The position numbers and the translations under genes were made by a program. Of a DNA stretch of 49,024 nucleotides, positions 29,976 to 42,269 are shown in pieces. This DNA comes from Lingula anatina (lineage: Eukaryota; Brachiopoda; Lingulata; Lingulida; Lingulidae), in NCBI RefSeq assembly GCF_001039355.2, contig NW_019775461.1, positions 294,034 through 343,057 on the forward strand. The letters run 5' to 3'. Each line of letters starts with the position of its first letter. Position 1 is the stretch's first letter. The notes beneath the pieces were generated by a model. That model did no database searches, had not been told where the DNA came from, and saw nothing but the letters and a program-made list of their open reading frames with translations.

Positions 29976-32900
29976 ATGAAAATAAAGAAATCTGTCTTCA
30001 TTCTGGGTTGTGTTTGCCTAGAGGTATTGGGTTTCTTGGTTTTTCTGAAAGGGTTTTTCCCAGTCAAATCAGCAATATCAGGTAACATTATACTGGGTAC
30101 ATTTGAAAAAAAAAAATGAATTTCAAGATAATTGTATGAATGTTATCACTGTTCAGTTTATGGAGCAATTTGTGGCATTCTGTTAAACTGATGATTGGTG
30201 TTTTACAACAAAGATGGATAAAGAGCATAGTATAAATCAAAAGTTAGACTAATACATTCTATATGAGTAACGTTTTTGATATTTTATCTTAAATACCTTT
30301 ATCTACTGTTCAAGTTTGAAACCGCATCATAAGTGAAATATTTGATTGAGGAAAGTTAAATTTAATGAGTGTGTGGGAGGGGGGGGGGGTGTTTCATCAC
30401 ATTTTTATATTGTTCATGATAAGGGTAATACATGTTTTATTTTGATATGTTTCAGGTCATGCATCTTTCATGGATCTACCACCTCAGCCAATACAAGACA
30501 AGTTCACCCAAACTGAAACTCCTTCACTCCCAGTCCCACCCTTGTTTGGGAGAATGGTCATTGTTTTAATAGATGCACTGAGGGCAGATTTTGTTTTCAA
30601 TACCACCAAAGACCGGGGCATGCCTTATGTTAAAGATCAGATTACTAAACAAGAAGCTGTGAGTTTTGTGGCTAAGGCACATCCTCCAACTGTAACTATG
30701 CCAAGAATAAAGGTTCGTGTTTTAAACTGATTTTAATTTGTGAAGATAATATTATTACATGTCTATTTAGTGATACCAATGGGATTTTTAAATTTAAAAC
30801 AAAGGTTTTACATGTAGATCTAAGTATTACAGTCAGTCTGAGATAGATTATTATATATAACATATTAATCTAAAGAGAAATGAAAAACATTTTTGTTGCA
30901 AGGTGATAGTCAGAATTGTCTTTTTAAAGTACTATTTTGCTAATTGGTTCTTTCTAGGCAATGACTACTGGGGGAATACCAGGTTTTATAGATGTGGTAC
31001 TCAACTTTGACTCTAAATCTCTGACTGAAGACAATTTTATCACACAGCTTCATAGAAATGGGAAGAAAATTGTGTTTTATGGAGATGACACCTGGATCCG
31101 TTTATTTCCTGGGCATTTTCTCCGTGAAGATGGGACTACTTCATTCTTTGTTACTGACTATACTGAGGTAAAATGTTGAGATATTCTTATTCTCATATTC
31201 TTATTTGTACTTACCTATAAGTAAAATGACTGAAGAGTGACTGGAAATTTTATACTGATTAATGTTTTTTCTGACATTTATTTTTTAAAGGTTGATTGAT
31301 GAAAAAGGAAGGTTGACATATTGGTTTTAACGTATAAGGGAAATACATTGAATTTAGCCCATCTGTTAGTTTGAAGAGGTTATGTAACATGATTGATTGA
31401 TTGATATAAAACCTGAAATGTTGGCATTACATGTTTTAATGTGAAATGATATATGTTAGTATGATATTTTTACTTTGGTTATTAAAGGTAGATGACAATG
31501 TCACTAGGCATTTGCCAGATGAGCTGGAGAGAACAGACTGGGATGTCATGATCCTTCATTACCTGGGCCTTGACCACATTGGTCATCTGGCTGGACCACA
31601 TAGTCCACTTATGGGACCAAAGTTGAAGGAGATGGATGGAATAATGGAGAAAATACACAAAGCTGTGATAAAACAGGTTGGACTTATAGTTATTATAGAA
31701 GAGCTGTCTTCCTTCTCTTTTAATACAGAATAACTTACACTTATACAGTTAGATAGATACAATTAGTGTGATTTTTAGCAATAGTCTATCCTGTTTGTAA
31801 CTTTCTGGTTGATAATTCATCACACATTTTTAAGTGGAAAGTTTTCTCAGATTACATGGCCTGCACTTTACTGCTATATTGTCACTGTAGGTGTATGTTT
31901 AGAAAGTACTGTTGTAGGTGATGATGTCAGTTTTTTCACATTTAATGTCCAGTTGTTGTTTACCAGGACAGTGACCTAGAGCTGCCCACCCTTGTGGTCC
32001 TGTGTGGAGATCATGGCATGAGTGACCAGGGAAGTCATGGGGGGTCTTCTGTTACTGAAGTCTCCACACCACTGGTTTTGCTCAGTTCACTCTACTCAAA
32101 CAAGAAAGGTAGTAGAGGTTCTGTTGTTCAGATGTTTGAAATTGTTATCCTTGACCATTTTTAAAAAGTAGAAAAATTGGTTTACAGTCCCTTTTCCTGA
32201 TACTATTATAAGTATACAAGTTAGCTTAACATTTGCCCATTTTAATGCTCATTTTTATTGAAAGCACGGAACATATGGGTTTGTGGACTTGATAAATCCC
32301 TTAATTATTTGTTAGGTGTCCAGTTTGATTGGTCCACACTCCAGCAGATTGACCTAGCGCCCATTCTGTCCACCTTGATGGGGGTTCCCATTCCCCAGAA
32401 CAGCCTGGGAGCACTGCCCACAGATGTCCTATGGAAGTATGACTTGAGACTGGCACTGAGGGCAATGCAACTGAATGCACACCAAGTGGCCCTTGTGTAC
32501 AAACAAAATGTGGCCAATTATGAAAAAGGTGAGAACCAGAATCCATGACCTGCAAGTGTGGCATTGTATTTGCTGTGTCACTTAAGCGTATATTTAATTT
32601 AAAGTAAATGTTTAATTTTTTTCAATTGTGAAAACAAAGACTCATATCTTTTCAGTTTAATGAAATTTGGTATCAGGCAAAATAATATTTTCAAAATTTG
32701 AATTTTTTTTTCTGTCATTTGGTGAAAAATCCCTGTGCTGACAAGAGTCAAGGACATGAAATCATAATGATTACATGACTACTGAGAGGTTGTAGATTAT
32801 TGAAAGAGAACTTTTAGTTTTCTTTTCAGTTTTTTTTTTTTTTTCATAATAGTGCCAAAACAAGTTTTTTTGTGGAAAATCCTGCAGTATTACACTTTTG

Positions 32901-35900
32901 CTTACATTTGCAGTAAAATGTGCTTTTTCTTTTTCTCTATTTCAGAGTTTGTTTTTATTCAGTATGAGCAAGCCATCAAAAAACATGAATCATGGCTTCA
33001 AATGTATTATAACAAAGAAGTAGCTCTTGATGAGCAGTCAGCGTATCATGTTATGAAAGCTTACAGGGATTCAGTTGTTGCCATGAGAGACCAAGTTGCA
33101 AGATCCCTAGCCAGCTATGACCTGTATGCTATGACAATAGCTATCTTCCTCCTTTGCATGGTGAGTTATTGCATGGTGGTGGGATTTATGAATCTTGCAT
33201 TATTATCTTTTACCTACTATATATTACATGTAGTTGCATAACCCATTACGTATGAATGGAGAAAAATTGTAACTTACCTCCCTATTCAACTTGTCCAGTA
33301 TTGAGAGCAAATAGTCATGGCCCTCTTTTGCCAAACATTAAAGATTTTTGTCTCTTGGTATATGTAAATGAACTCTGTTTATACATGGATTGTTAACTGA
33401 CAACTTTTTCATTACAGGTACCAATGGGAATTCTTGCTGCTCTCTTCTCACCAGATGGCAGTAGTGTACAGGTCCCCAGTTGTGGCACTGTGAGGTGGTT
33501 GTGTGTGGCCAGTGGTGTGGTAGCAGTGGCAGGGCACTTCACTGTGTGCACAACCTCTTACAAGAGTGAGCTGCTGTGTCCTGGGACCAGTGGTTTTCCT
33601 GCTGTTATTCTAGTTGTGGTAACCGGTGGTATTGTCTTCACCATGGGAGCCAGTGGGATACTTTTGTTTACAGCATTTTTGGCTGTAGTGAGATCGTTAT
33701 TGATGCAGGTGATTTTCTTTTGAAATTCATGAAGTGGTGTTGGATATGTATATCAAGTTAAATGGAAAAAGTCAATAAAAAAACAGCAACATGTTTTAGG
33801 CACTTGTATTTTGATAAAACTTTTAACACCAGCATATTTCAAGTTTATCCAGTAGGTACAATTTTATCTAACAGTTTTTTATATGGAAGTTAAGATAAGC
33901 ACTGGTATTTCTTGCTGAATGATGTTTTCGGAATCTTATTTGACTAGCTAATCTTTCAAAGCAGTATTTTTTCTATTCCAGATGACCAGGCTACCAATTC
34001 TTACAAAATGCTTCCTGCTAGGAAACGTCTTACACACTATAAGCTTGTTGTCCAGCAGTTTTGTGGAAGAGGAGCACCAGACCTGGTATTTCTTTACCAT
34101 GACAGTACACATGGCTATCACCGGCCTTGCTATATGGAGTTACAAGGACCAACTAGAGGATGAGAACAAAATATCAGGTGCTGTTTCTACGACTCTAAAA
34201 GATGCTTGTAACACTGACCAAACAAATTGCAGGAAGCATGACCAGAAGCATGCAGAACAAACAGGAAATTGTTTCAGGACAGTGGTGCATCCCTCCTCTG
34301 AACTTCATGAAATCAGCCCTGGTAATGAACTTCACAGAAATACATCAAGTGTGTCAAATGAAAATACTGGAAATTCAAGGAGAAAAGCATCTTCACATGT
34401 TAACCATTGGACTGTGTTTGGAATGCTTATAGTTCTGATGCTTTGTCGCTTGCTTCGTTCATGGAACCAGACTGGGATAAAATGGGCAGATCAGACTGAT
34501 ATTGGGGACTGGTTGGTCAGGTAACAGACATTGAAGTTGTGTTTTGAAATGAGTCAGCTATATAATATACCATAATAAATAAAATCTGCATAAATTGATA
34601 TACATCTTTTTGCATTTTGCTTCTACAAAATAATTTTGATGTTGTTCATGCACAAGTACTTAATTCTTTGCAGTAAGTACTTATTTCATATATATATATT
34701 TTGATATGATTCTGCTCTATAATATTGTTCATTTCTATTTGCAGCCCTGAAAACAAATCGGCCTTATCTGTGATAGTTGTGGTTTCTCTTGCTGTGATCA
34801 CTTTCCTTTTGATGTCACTCACAGATGACCACTTTCTGAAGATAATGGTGTTTATTGCGGCAGTGGGAATTTCTACCTTCAAAGCTGCAAATGGTGGTCT
34901 TGTGTTACCTGGAATATATTCAGAAGTCACAAAGTAAGAGGATTGTGTCAGTTGTATAGATTTGCAGAGTTAAAATGTTTTTTACAAATTTACTGTCAGA
35001 TCTGATTTAGATAGGCCATAATCAGTGTTTGAAATTGAATTTACTATTATCAACAAATTTGTAAATTCCATGAATATAATGTAATGTTTCAACATTAAAA
35101 ATATCAATTGTCAATATAAATTAACTAATTTTTGTAACTTTTTTTCATTACTAAGAAACTGTTGACAAACTTTTTCTTGCTTTCTAGAGGTGTGCTGGAA
35201 GCCAGGGTTGTTTATGCTGTGGTAGCATTAAGTCTTCTGTATACAGCTCACAAGACTGTCAGGAATCTCAAGTTACAGCCATATAACACACAAACATTTT
35301 TACAGCTGACAAAATCGCTTTTAGTTTTATGGACATTGACCATAACATTGCTAATGAGACCACATAACATTCCCCTGGTTGCACAGATACTGCTGCAGCA
35401 AGTTTTGATCTCTCACTGTGTTGTTGATATTGTGGAAGCATTTTCTGAAGATTCCAGTGTGATATTTTTATATATTTGGATGGGAAATGCTGCATTCTTT
35501 TACCAGGTGAGACATAATGTATGCATCATAAGAATACAGTTTATAATGCATTAAACTTAACCGTTGTGCATACATGCAGATAAGCACACATTAATAAAAA
35601 AAAATACTTTTTTCTGCTTATACATATTTATATGTACAAAATATATATTAGAAATTTGAATAATGATGGAGCTCTTAAAAGTGGTATAATAATAATAATA
35701 ATAATAATAATAATTATTATTATTATTATTAGTATTATTATAGTAACATGATAATGATAAAATCGTAAGGTTTGAGATGTGAAAAAATGGTTAATAAGGT
35801 AATTAAAAGATAATTAGAATTTAAGTTTAAAATTAAAATGAGTAACAGCTAAAGGATAAAAGATCTATAAAAACATTGGCTATTGTTTTGTTTGTAAAGA

Positions 35901-36727
35901 ATATGTAGCATTACGCTATGATTTTAAATCAACATAAACTACAGTTATCCTAAATTGCTAGTCAAGAATGGGAAAGAACTTCCATTTTACTATTATTTTG
36001 TCACTTTAATAGCTTTCCAATGCAACATGCATTCCAGGGAAACTCAAACAACATTACAACAGTTGATGTATCAGCTGGCTATGTTGGTTTAGATGGATAC
36101 AGTCCTGTCTTGATTGGGACACTAATGTGTGCTGCCACCTATGCAGGGCCAGTATTCTGGTTCCTTGCATTGTTGGTGAAACTAACAGAGAGATGTGTTC
36201 TACGTGGTAAAGTTGGGAAGCAGTTAAGGGAAAGGTAGGAAAACATGTTTGCTAATATTCCCATGAATAATGGATAGAAGTAATTTATGTCTTGTTTTTA
36301 GCAACTATTCCAGCTTAATATAACTGTGTAAAGGCTGTTAAGCGAAGTGGGTATCTTAATGAAAATTATCAAGTTGTTGCCAGTTATTGTTGCCAGTTGT
36401 TTTGAAAGTAAATAAAACTTTTTATTTCTCTTTTGGATTTCAAGAAAATACTTCCAAAGAACTCCTAAGGGAAAAGATGTTCTATATTTAAATTTGTTTA
36501 TTTGCAGCTTTATTCAGCTAGCATGTCTACTCATTTTAAGTCAGAGTATTCCCAATGCCGTGTATACAGTTCTAGTCACACTCCAACGGTACCACTTGTT
36601 TGTGTGGAGCGTCTTCTCTCCGAAGCTGCTATATCAAGGAATGACATTGTTGGTGACTTTTCTGCAAGTGGTGTTTATTTTTATGGCAAGTTTTATGCTT
36701 GAAAAAGTTCTCTTAATCACGAATTAA
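29976..36727 (+). CDS. PIGG: GPI ethanolamine phosphate transferase 2 (PIG-G), 13 coding exons
   Basis: Exons: 29976-30081, 30456-30712, 30958-31167, 31488-31676, 31967-32108, 32316-32528, 32946-33160, 33418-33708, 33982-34520, 34745-34933, 35188-35506, 36038-36234, 36508-36727. All phases join, giving 1,028 residues; human PIGG has about 980. An N-terminal membrane anchor precedes a lumenal alkaline-phosphatase-fold domain with family metal and nucleophile motifs: LIDALRADF, HPPTVTMPRI, YGDDTW, HYLGLDHIGHLAGP and CGDHGMSDQGSHGG. A multi-span C-terminal half follows, ending with the conserved YTVLVTLQRYHLFVWSVFSP block. PIG-G, with PIG-F, adds the side-chain ethanolamine phosphate to mannose 2 of GPI anchors in the ER. 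Exon 36038 was chosen because TTCCAG|GGAAAC gives FFYQ|GNSNN, the expected continuation. Exon 33982-34520 carries a hydrophilic insert of about 90 residues that looks lineage-specific. Confidence 0.95.
35686..35742. repeat. Mirror-switching triplet microsatellite (AAT)n then (ATT)n
   Basis: AAT units (35686-35713) switch to ATT units (from 35714), making a near-perfect inverted repeat in a PIGG intron that could fold into a long AT hairpin. Confidence 0.9.
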
Positions 36728-36853
36728 CACCTTCATGGAGAACAGTGTTGTATTAATGAAAGGGAAAACATCAAGTGAGATTTTAGGGGAGAGTGGAGTA
36801 TGGTACATTCCCCAACTAGCAAGTGTGGTGCAACACTGAGTAAAAGCTGATGG

Positions 36854-36859
36854 AATAAA
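36854..36859 (+). promoter_or_regulatory. Probable PIGG poly(A) signal
   Basis: AATAAA 127 bases after the PIGG stop. A second AATAAA occurs about 100 bases later, near 36954. Confidence 0.5.
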
Positions 36860-39240
36860 ACTGTGAGCATTTTCCAGTTGTTTTCTAGAATTATGTTGAA
36901 TTATGGTAATTACTTTTATGACTTCAGTAAAAGTACCACAAATGATATGTAGAAATAAAATGATTTAATGAATCCAAAATTATGTAATACAATCTGAATG
37001 ATTGATAATTTTTACCCTTTGAAAAGATCAAGTCATTACTGTAGCCTTTTACACATTTGCTAAAAAGATAGATAAGTAATTTTTTCTTAATGAGTATATT
37101 TGAATTTTATCAATTATATTCCATTTGATATGGTTTGGGCTTTTAGGGTCTACTTGGATATCTCAGCTTAATAATGCATATTCAGTATACATTAATTCAC
37201 AGAATATCTGATCAGATGCTCAGTGGAGTAATGTGTACATGCCTTGATGCTTTATCTACACTCCCAACAAAACCAGTTATGATAAGTTGAATTTTATTGC
37301 TAATGTGAGGAAATGTTTAACATCATTTTTTTTTTTAATTTACAAATTTTGGATTGCTGCAGCTGCAGATAGCTCATCTGGATATGGTGAAATAAACACA
37401 TACAAGTTCAATACGTACATATTCAAATGTGTAACATTTTTATGTACTTTCCCATTGTATTAGCCCATCACATTGTAAGACTGCAGTCCAACCTATTTTT
37501 GATATGGCAAAAAATTATATATTACAAATATTAAGATATATCCAGAAATAAAAAAAAAAACTTCTGCTATACTATGATATGGATTCATGTTTTCATTATT
37601 TCAAATGAAAAAAGCTTTATTTTAGCTACATCTTAATCTCAATGCCTGTTGTTTCAAATGAGGGTCATCCTAAGTTCTACCACATTGTCAAATAATCAAA
37701 TATGTATATTTTCTGTAATGTTTTCGAAACGGGGGTAAAATTAAGCGTTATTTGCTGTCGCTGGTCATGGATTTCACGCCTGAATGTCACAGAAAAAAAA
37801 GCATCAATATGATGTCTCAACTAACACAGCAGTGACCCTTGGGGGGAATTCATCTATGTGAAATATGAGAATGCCAGCTCCTGTTTACCTTTTGGACAGG
37901 TATATACTGCGCGACAATTGGCGCAATCCTGCATAAAGTGTAATGGCATTTAGCATGAATTAATGTAGTTTAAAAACAGGTCGGGCAAGTTTTGGGATGT
38001 AAATTGTTTCGCTCTTTTAAAGGAATGTTGAGATATCCCACGGTTGACTGCAGGTAATAATTACCCATGTATGGTAACGGGTTGTATGCATTATCCTCAC
38101 TGGTATCCGGCCTCCTGTGACAACTTGGAGTGTTAAAGGATGGTTTCTGAGCGCTACTGCCGACCCGACCCACTTTGCACACCTGGTGAAGTCTGATGGC
38201 TCGACACACATGATTTTACTCAGGACAGCTACTTAGATTTTAGGAGCAGCGCACTGTACACAAAGACGACGAGGTAGGCACTTCACTACAATTTTTGTTC
38301 TTTATATAGGGGTCAAAACTCTTAAGTTAAAGTTACGGGTCTTTAAGTGTTTTGTTGAAGTTAAAAGTGTACGTGCTATTTGAGGGCAGGTGTTAAATGT
38401 AGGGGAATTGCAGTTCTCCCCTACATCAGGGTATGGTTAGTATGGTTGGGGTATGTGAACTTCTGATGCATTTTAATGTTCCAACACCCATTGAGTTAAA
38501 TGGAATATTGGGTCATTACGAAAGGTGAGTCTAAGGTGAGGCTATCACTATTATTGTAACACAAGCATGATCTTAGCCCGCCTGCGAACTTGTAATTAAA
38601 AAATCAGGTAGTGCATGGAACTACCATGCGAGACTATATTTCAAAATAGCCCATGTCATTTTTGATACACAATATAACTTTCTGTCATGTTTGTTTTTAT
38701 TGTACATATTTGGCAAGTTCCTGTATTGAGTGGTGTTATAGCAGGTGACTTGAACATGCACCGGTAATGGGCGACCAAGGGGGCTAATAGTAAGACAAGA
38801 ACTAGTTTTCTTTTAGGGCGGAGACTGAATATGTATCCTCCAACTTTGTGTCAATATCAACTGCGCTTTATCAGGCAGACGTTTTTGTACGTCTACAGCA
38901 TGTTGAAAAAGAGATCATCTTTCATCTAGGTATAGAATGAGGAAGAAAAAAGCTCCCTTTTTCTCTTAAAGAATATTGTGAAACTTTTTCCACCTCGGGA
39001 AGATGCACAACGTGATGTGTATTGATGAGTCTTTTACGATTATCATAACAAAGACACTGCTTATCTCGTGTCGGTGTACTGAGGAAGACGATTTTTTAAT
39101 TGGTGATTTTAAAAAAAATATCTTTACGACTGGATGACTAACATACATGGTATTTATGCTTTGTTTAGTTATAAAAGTTGATAGTTATTGCAGCCCCTTA
39201 TGCGTACATGTATTCTTCATATCATTTTGGTGTATAATTA

Positions 39241-39306
39241 CACCACCACCACCGCCGCCTTCCCCCCCCCCCCCTCTTTCTATGCGTGTGTGTGTGTGCG
39301 CGCGCG
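39241..39306. repeat. Compound low-complexity tract (CAC)n / poly-C / (GT)n / (GC)n
   Basis: CACCACCACC and CCGCCGCC are followed by a C run, then alternating GT and GC. The alternating purine-pyrimidine part could adopt Z-DNA in principle. Confidence 0.9.
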
Positions 39307-42158
39307 GATGTTTTTACTTTTAAAATTTTAATCGGAAAATATTTCCATTCATCGGTAAAATATCCTGACTTGCTGACGATAATGGTATGAACTTGCATAA
39401 TGGCAGGGAAGCGACCTGTGTATCTGACTCTCTCTATATATATAATACAAATGAGACGCAGAATGTCAATTACAAGGCATTTTCAACACCTAATAACTGA
39501 TTATTTCCCTACTATTACCCGAGGTCGTATTAATCACCCTCTTACAAGATGATCATAGACGTTACACCTGATAATCAGATCATCCGCTAGTGGTCAAATC
39601 TCAACTTATATCTGGCACAATGCGAAATCCAGTTCACTAAATTCATTATATGTTGTGTACACAATTCTACTAATTAACACGGCGTTTCTGACCAACTTTT
39701 TGACGCCTTATTCAAGATAATATTGTCATACTTCATTTCCATTTTCTAAACTCGATTACATGCCATTGGTATTTCGCACGACCTTTAGCAAACCCTCACA
39801 AGTCACATTTAGCTGCAAGATAATTAATGAGATATTAAAAATATTTGAAAGTTCCGTATGTCTAAAAGCTATTCCATATTTATATAAAAAGTAAATCTGT
39901 CAATTTGGAGGACGCACCCTTGCGTTTGAAGTCTACGTCTGTACATTGCATCAACACCGGGCTTAATGCAGCAATAATGTCACTGCGTTTACTGAATTGA
40001 TTTTAAATTCAGAGACTAATAGTAAATATACACGTCCTCATCATTTTAAATTATCATGAAATGACTCGGTGAGTATGTCAGTGACTTTGGAAAAAAAATC
40101 GAAACATTCACCATGTTATCCACTAAAAATATACATATCTCATTATGGGCGTAACTTTGGATATTAGATTGACACCATTTTCTTTATTTCTTTTCTCTTT
40201 AAAGAGACCTTAAAAGACTTTTTATGTGTGCTCACTTTGGGTAGACTTGAAGGATGAACAATTAGCTTAAATTGATATTATGTATATGTTGCATTGTACT
40301 GTCTATTCATCTTAATCCAGTGGCGATAGCCAAGGGTCTTTCAAGTGTGATTCATGGACCAAATAAAATGATGAGTCTTCTAATGAGTGAGAATCACACG
40401 TTTATTTTAAGAACTGCCTGGCCCTAAACCCCAAAAGACATTTGAGTAAGTGACGTAGATGATATGTTGACGGGGAGAGAAGGCTGGGTTCACGAGGTAG
40501 ATTGATGAGGGTGGGACAGACACAGGTTGCAACACGGGTCCAATAAGACAACATAACCTGGATAATGTTTACACTATATCATTGCTTACTAGTGACGCAT
40601 TACTTTCTTGTGGGACGTGTGTAAACCAATATATTTAGGTCTCTCTCTCTCTCTCTATGTAGCCTATATATATAAAGTACATAATTTCTATTTAGCTCAA
40701 AGAAAAGCTATCAGCAATCACGGTAAGTTGTAAGAAGATAAGCGCTATGCCCAGGGTGAATCGAAATTATATGAGTTTAATAACAAGTTAGATTTAGATT
40801 TAGGCATTGGCCGTAGGTAATGTCAAACGACCGTAGACAAAGTGCAGTAAGTTGATGCAGTCGAGTTTTTGAAGATGTTGTTTGAGATATTTGTGTGGAA
40901 TATTCAACAGAGGTATGAAATATTAATTGTTTGGTTCTAAGATCACGGTTTTTATGCGGATTTATGCGGTTTGATGGATGCCTTCCTTTTGCTTGTGGTT
41001 TTATATCTTTTGAATTCAGTAGTGGACTGATTTAGGTGCTACGTAAATTCAAGTGTTACAAAAGAAAATCTGTTTGCGGTGAACCCAAATCACTTTTATT
41101 TAACAGAAACTAGCTATCCTTTTTTTTCGAGGAATACACAATACTTAAGGATTTCTCCACTGTGCACTGTACATCATCATTCACAGCGACTGATTCACAT
41201 CAGATTTCTTTTTTAATATCACCTAACCTGAACGCGTGATATATACATGCCGTCTGATATCAAGATGGACCGACTGACTATTATCTCCCCACCTGTCTGA
41301 TAAAAAAATGTTGGATATTATTCATCCGTGACATTAGCACAACTGCGTTATGTGCCCTAATGCGTGGCATCATGGTTGTTAGACCTTTTTAGAATTGTTG
41401 TATTTTGTCACTTGTAACTGTTAAAAGTTCCTCCTAGGGCATCCTCCTCTCGCTGCTCCTTATTTGAGAGGTAGTTTAAAAGAACAATGTTTTTGTTTTT
41501 GGACAACTTTGCACAAAGAAGTTATATTCTTAACATTGGCAATAAAATCTAGTATTCTTTTAAAATGAATAAGTGCGATAGATGTAAGTGCTTTTCTTTG
41601 TAATAAATTTTGACAGAGGTTTTTGAAAATTAAAAAGAAAACCTACAGTTCACTTATATTGATTCATATTTTCTATTTACTTGAAATTATGTCCTTATCT
41701 AGAGACAACGTCGTCTAACCCTTCTGAGCATTATAACTTTTGTTAATATGGCATTATTATCTCATCATCAAAAGACTGTACCCATAATTGTAATTATGAC
41801 ATTACTGCGTCATCATTAAATTACTGTACTCATAATTGTAATGAGAAAGCTAACAGTTACATTCCTGTATCGATGTGATAGAGTTTAAGATGAAATTTAA
41901 AAAAAAGAAAAAAATATATATATACCAAAATAATTGAAATATTGACTTTTAAAGATCTACATTTTTTATCAGTTGTAGTGATTGATAAAGCAACATTTTA
42001 TTTTTTAATCTTCTATTTTTTTTTTTTTTTAGATTTTTCTAATTTAGTAACTCTTAGACTCATAATTTTAGAATTTCTTTAGCTAGTTGTATTTTTTATT
42101 TTTTACTTTTAATTTGTCATTTTTACATCTAGTTCAATTGTCATTTTATCTCTTAATC

Positions 42159-42201
42159 TGTAAAGCGCCATGTAAGACTACATTATCATTATTATCATTA
42201 C
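42159..42201. repeat. Possible non-LTR retroelement 3' tail
   Basis: TGTAAAGCGCCATGTAAG followed by ATTATC-type units resembles the 3' ends of some invertebrate SINE and LINE families (a TGTAAAGCGC motif then a short tandem tail). No body of the element is recognisable upstream. Confidence 0.3.
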
Positions 42202-42269
42202 AAAATACACCGTATGTAACACATATTAATTTTATATAAGTTATAATAGTCATGTTTATCCACTTTCAG

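Larger units (their letters stand above)
36860..42269. other. Large intergenic region, probably with promoter and 5' leader intron of the class C GPCR
   Basis: No coding gene is supported. The GPCR start codon directly follows a splice acceptor (CACTTTCAG, 42261-42269), so its first exon or exons are non-coding and lie somewhere to the left. A CpG-containing zone at about 37720-38280 with a good donor (GACGACGAG|GTAGGC, about 38273) is a possible first exon. Also present are a C-rich and GT/CG simple repeat (39241-39306), a TC run near 40641, an imperfect repeat pair ending CATAATTGTAAT (about 41755-41848), poly-T runs, and a retroelement-like tail (42159-42201). A minus-strand 79-codon frame at 37970-38209 has no recognisable features. 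Confidence 0.45.

Noticed and set aside
36013-36037. Acceptor TTTAATAG at 36012 as the start of PIGG exon 12
   Set aside because: It would shift the frame after the phase-0 donor at 35506. The acceptor at 36037 restores FFYQ|GNSNN, the expected family sequence.
37970-38209. Minus-strand 79-codon frame in the large intergenic region
   Set aside because: It lacks splice signals, domain features and a recognisable context; length alone is compatible with chance.
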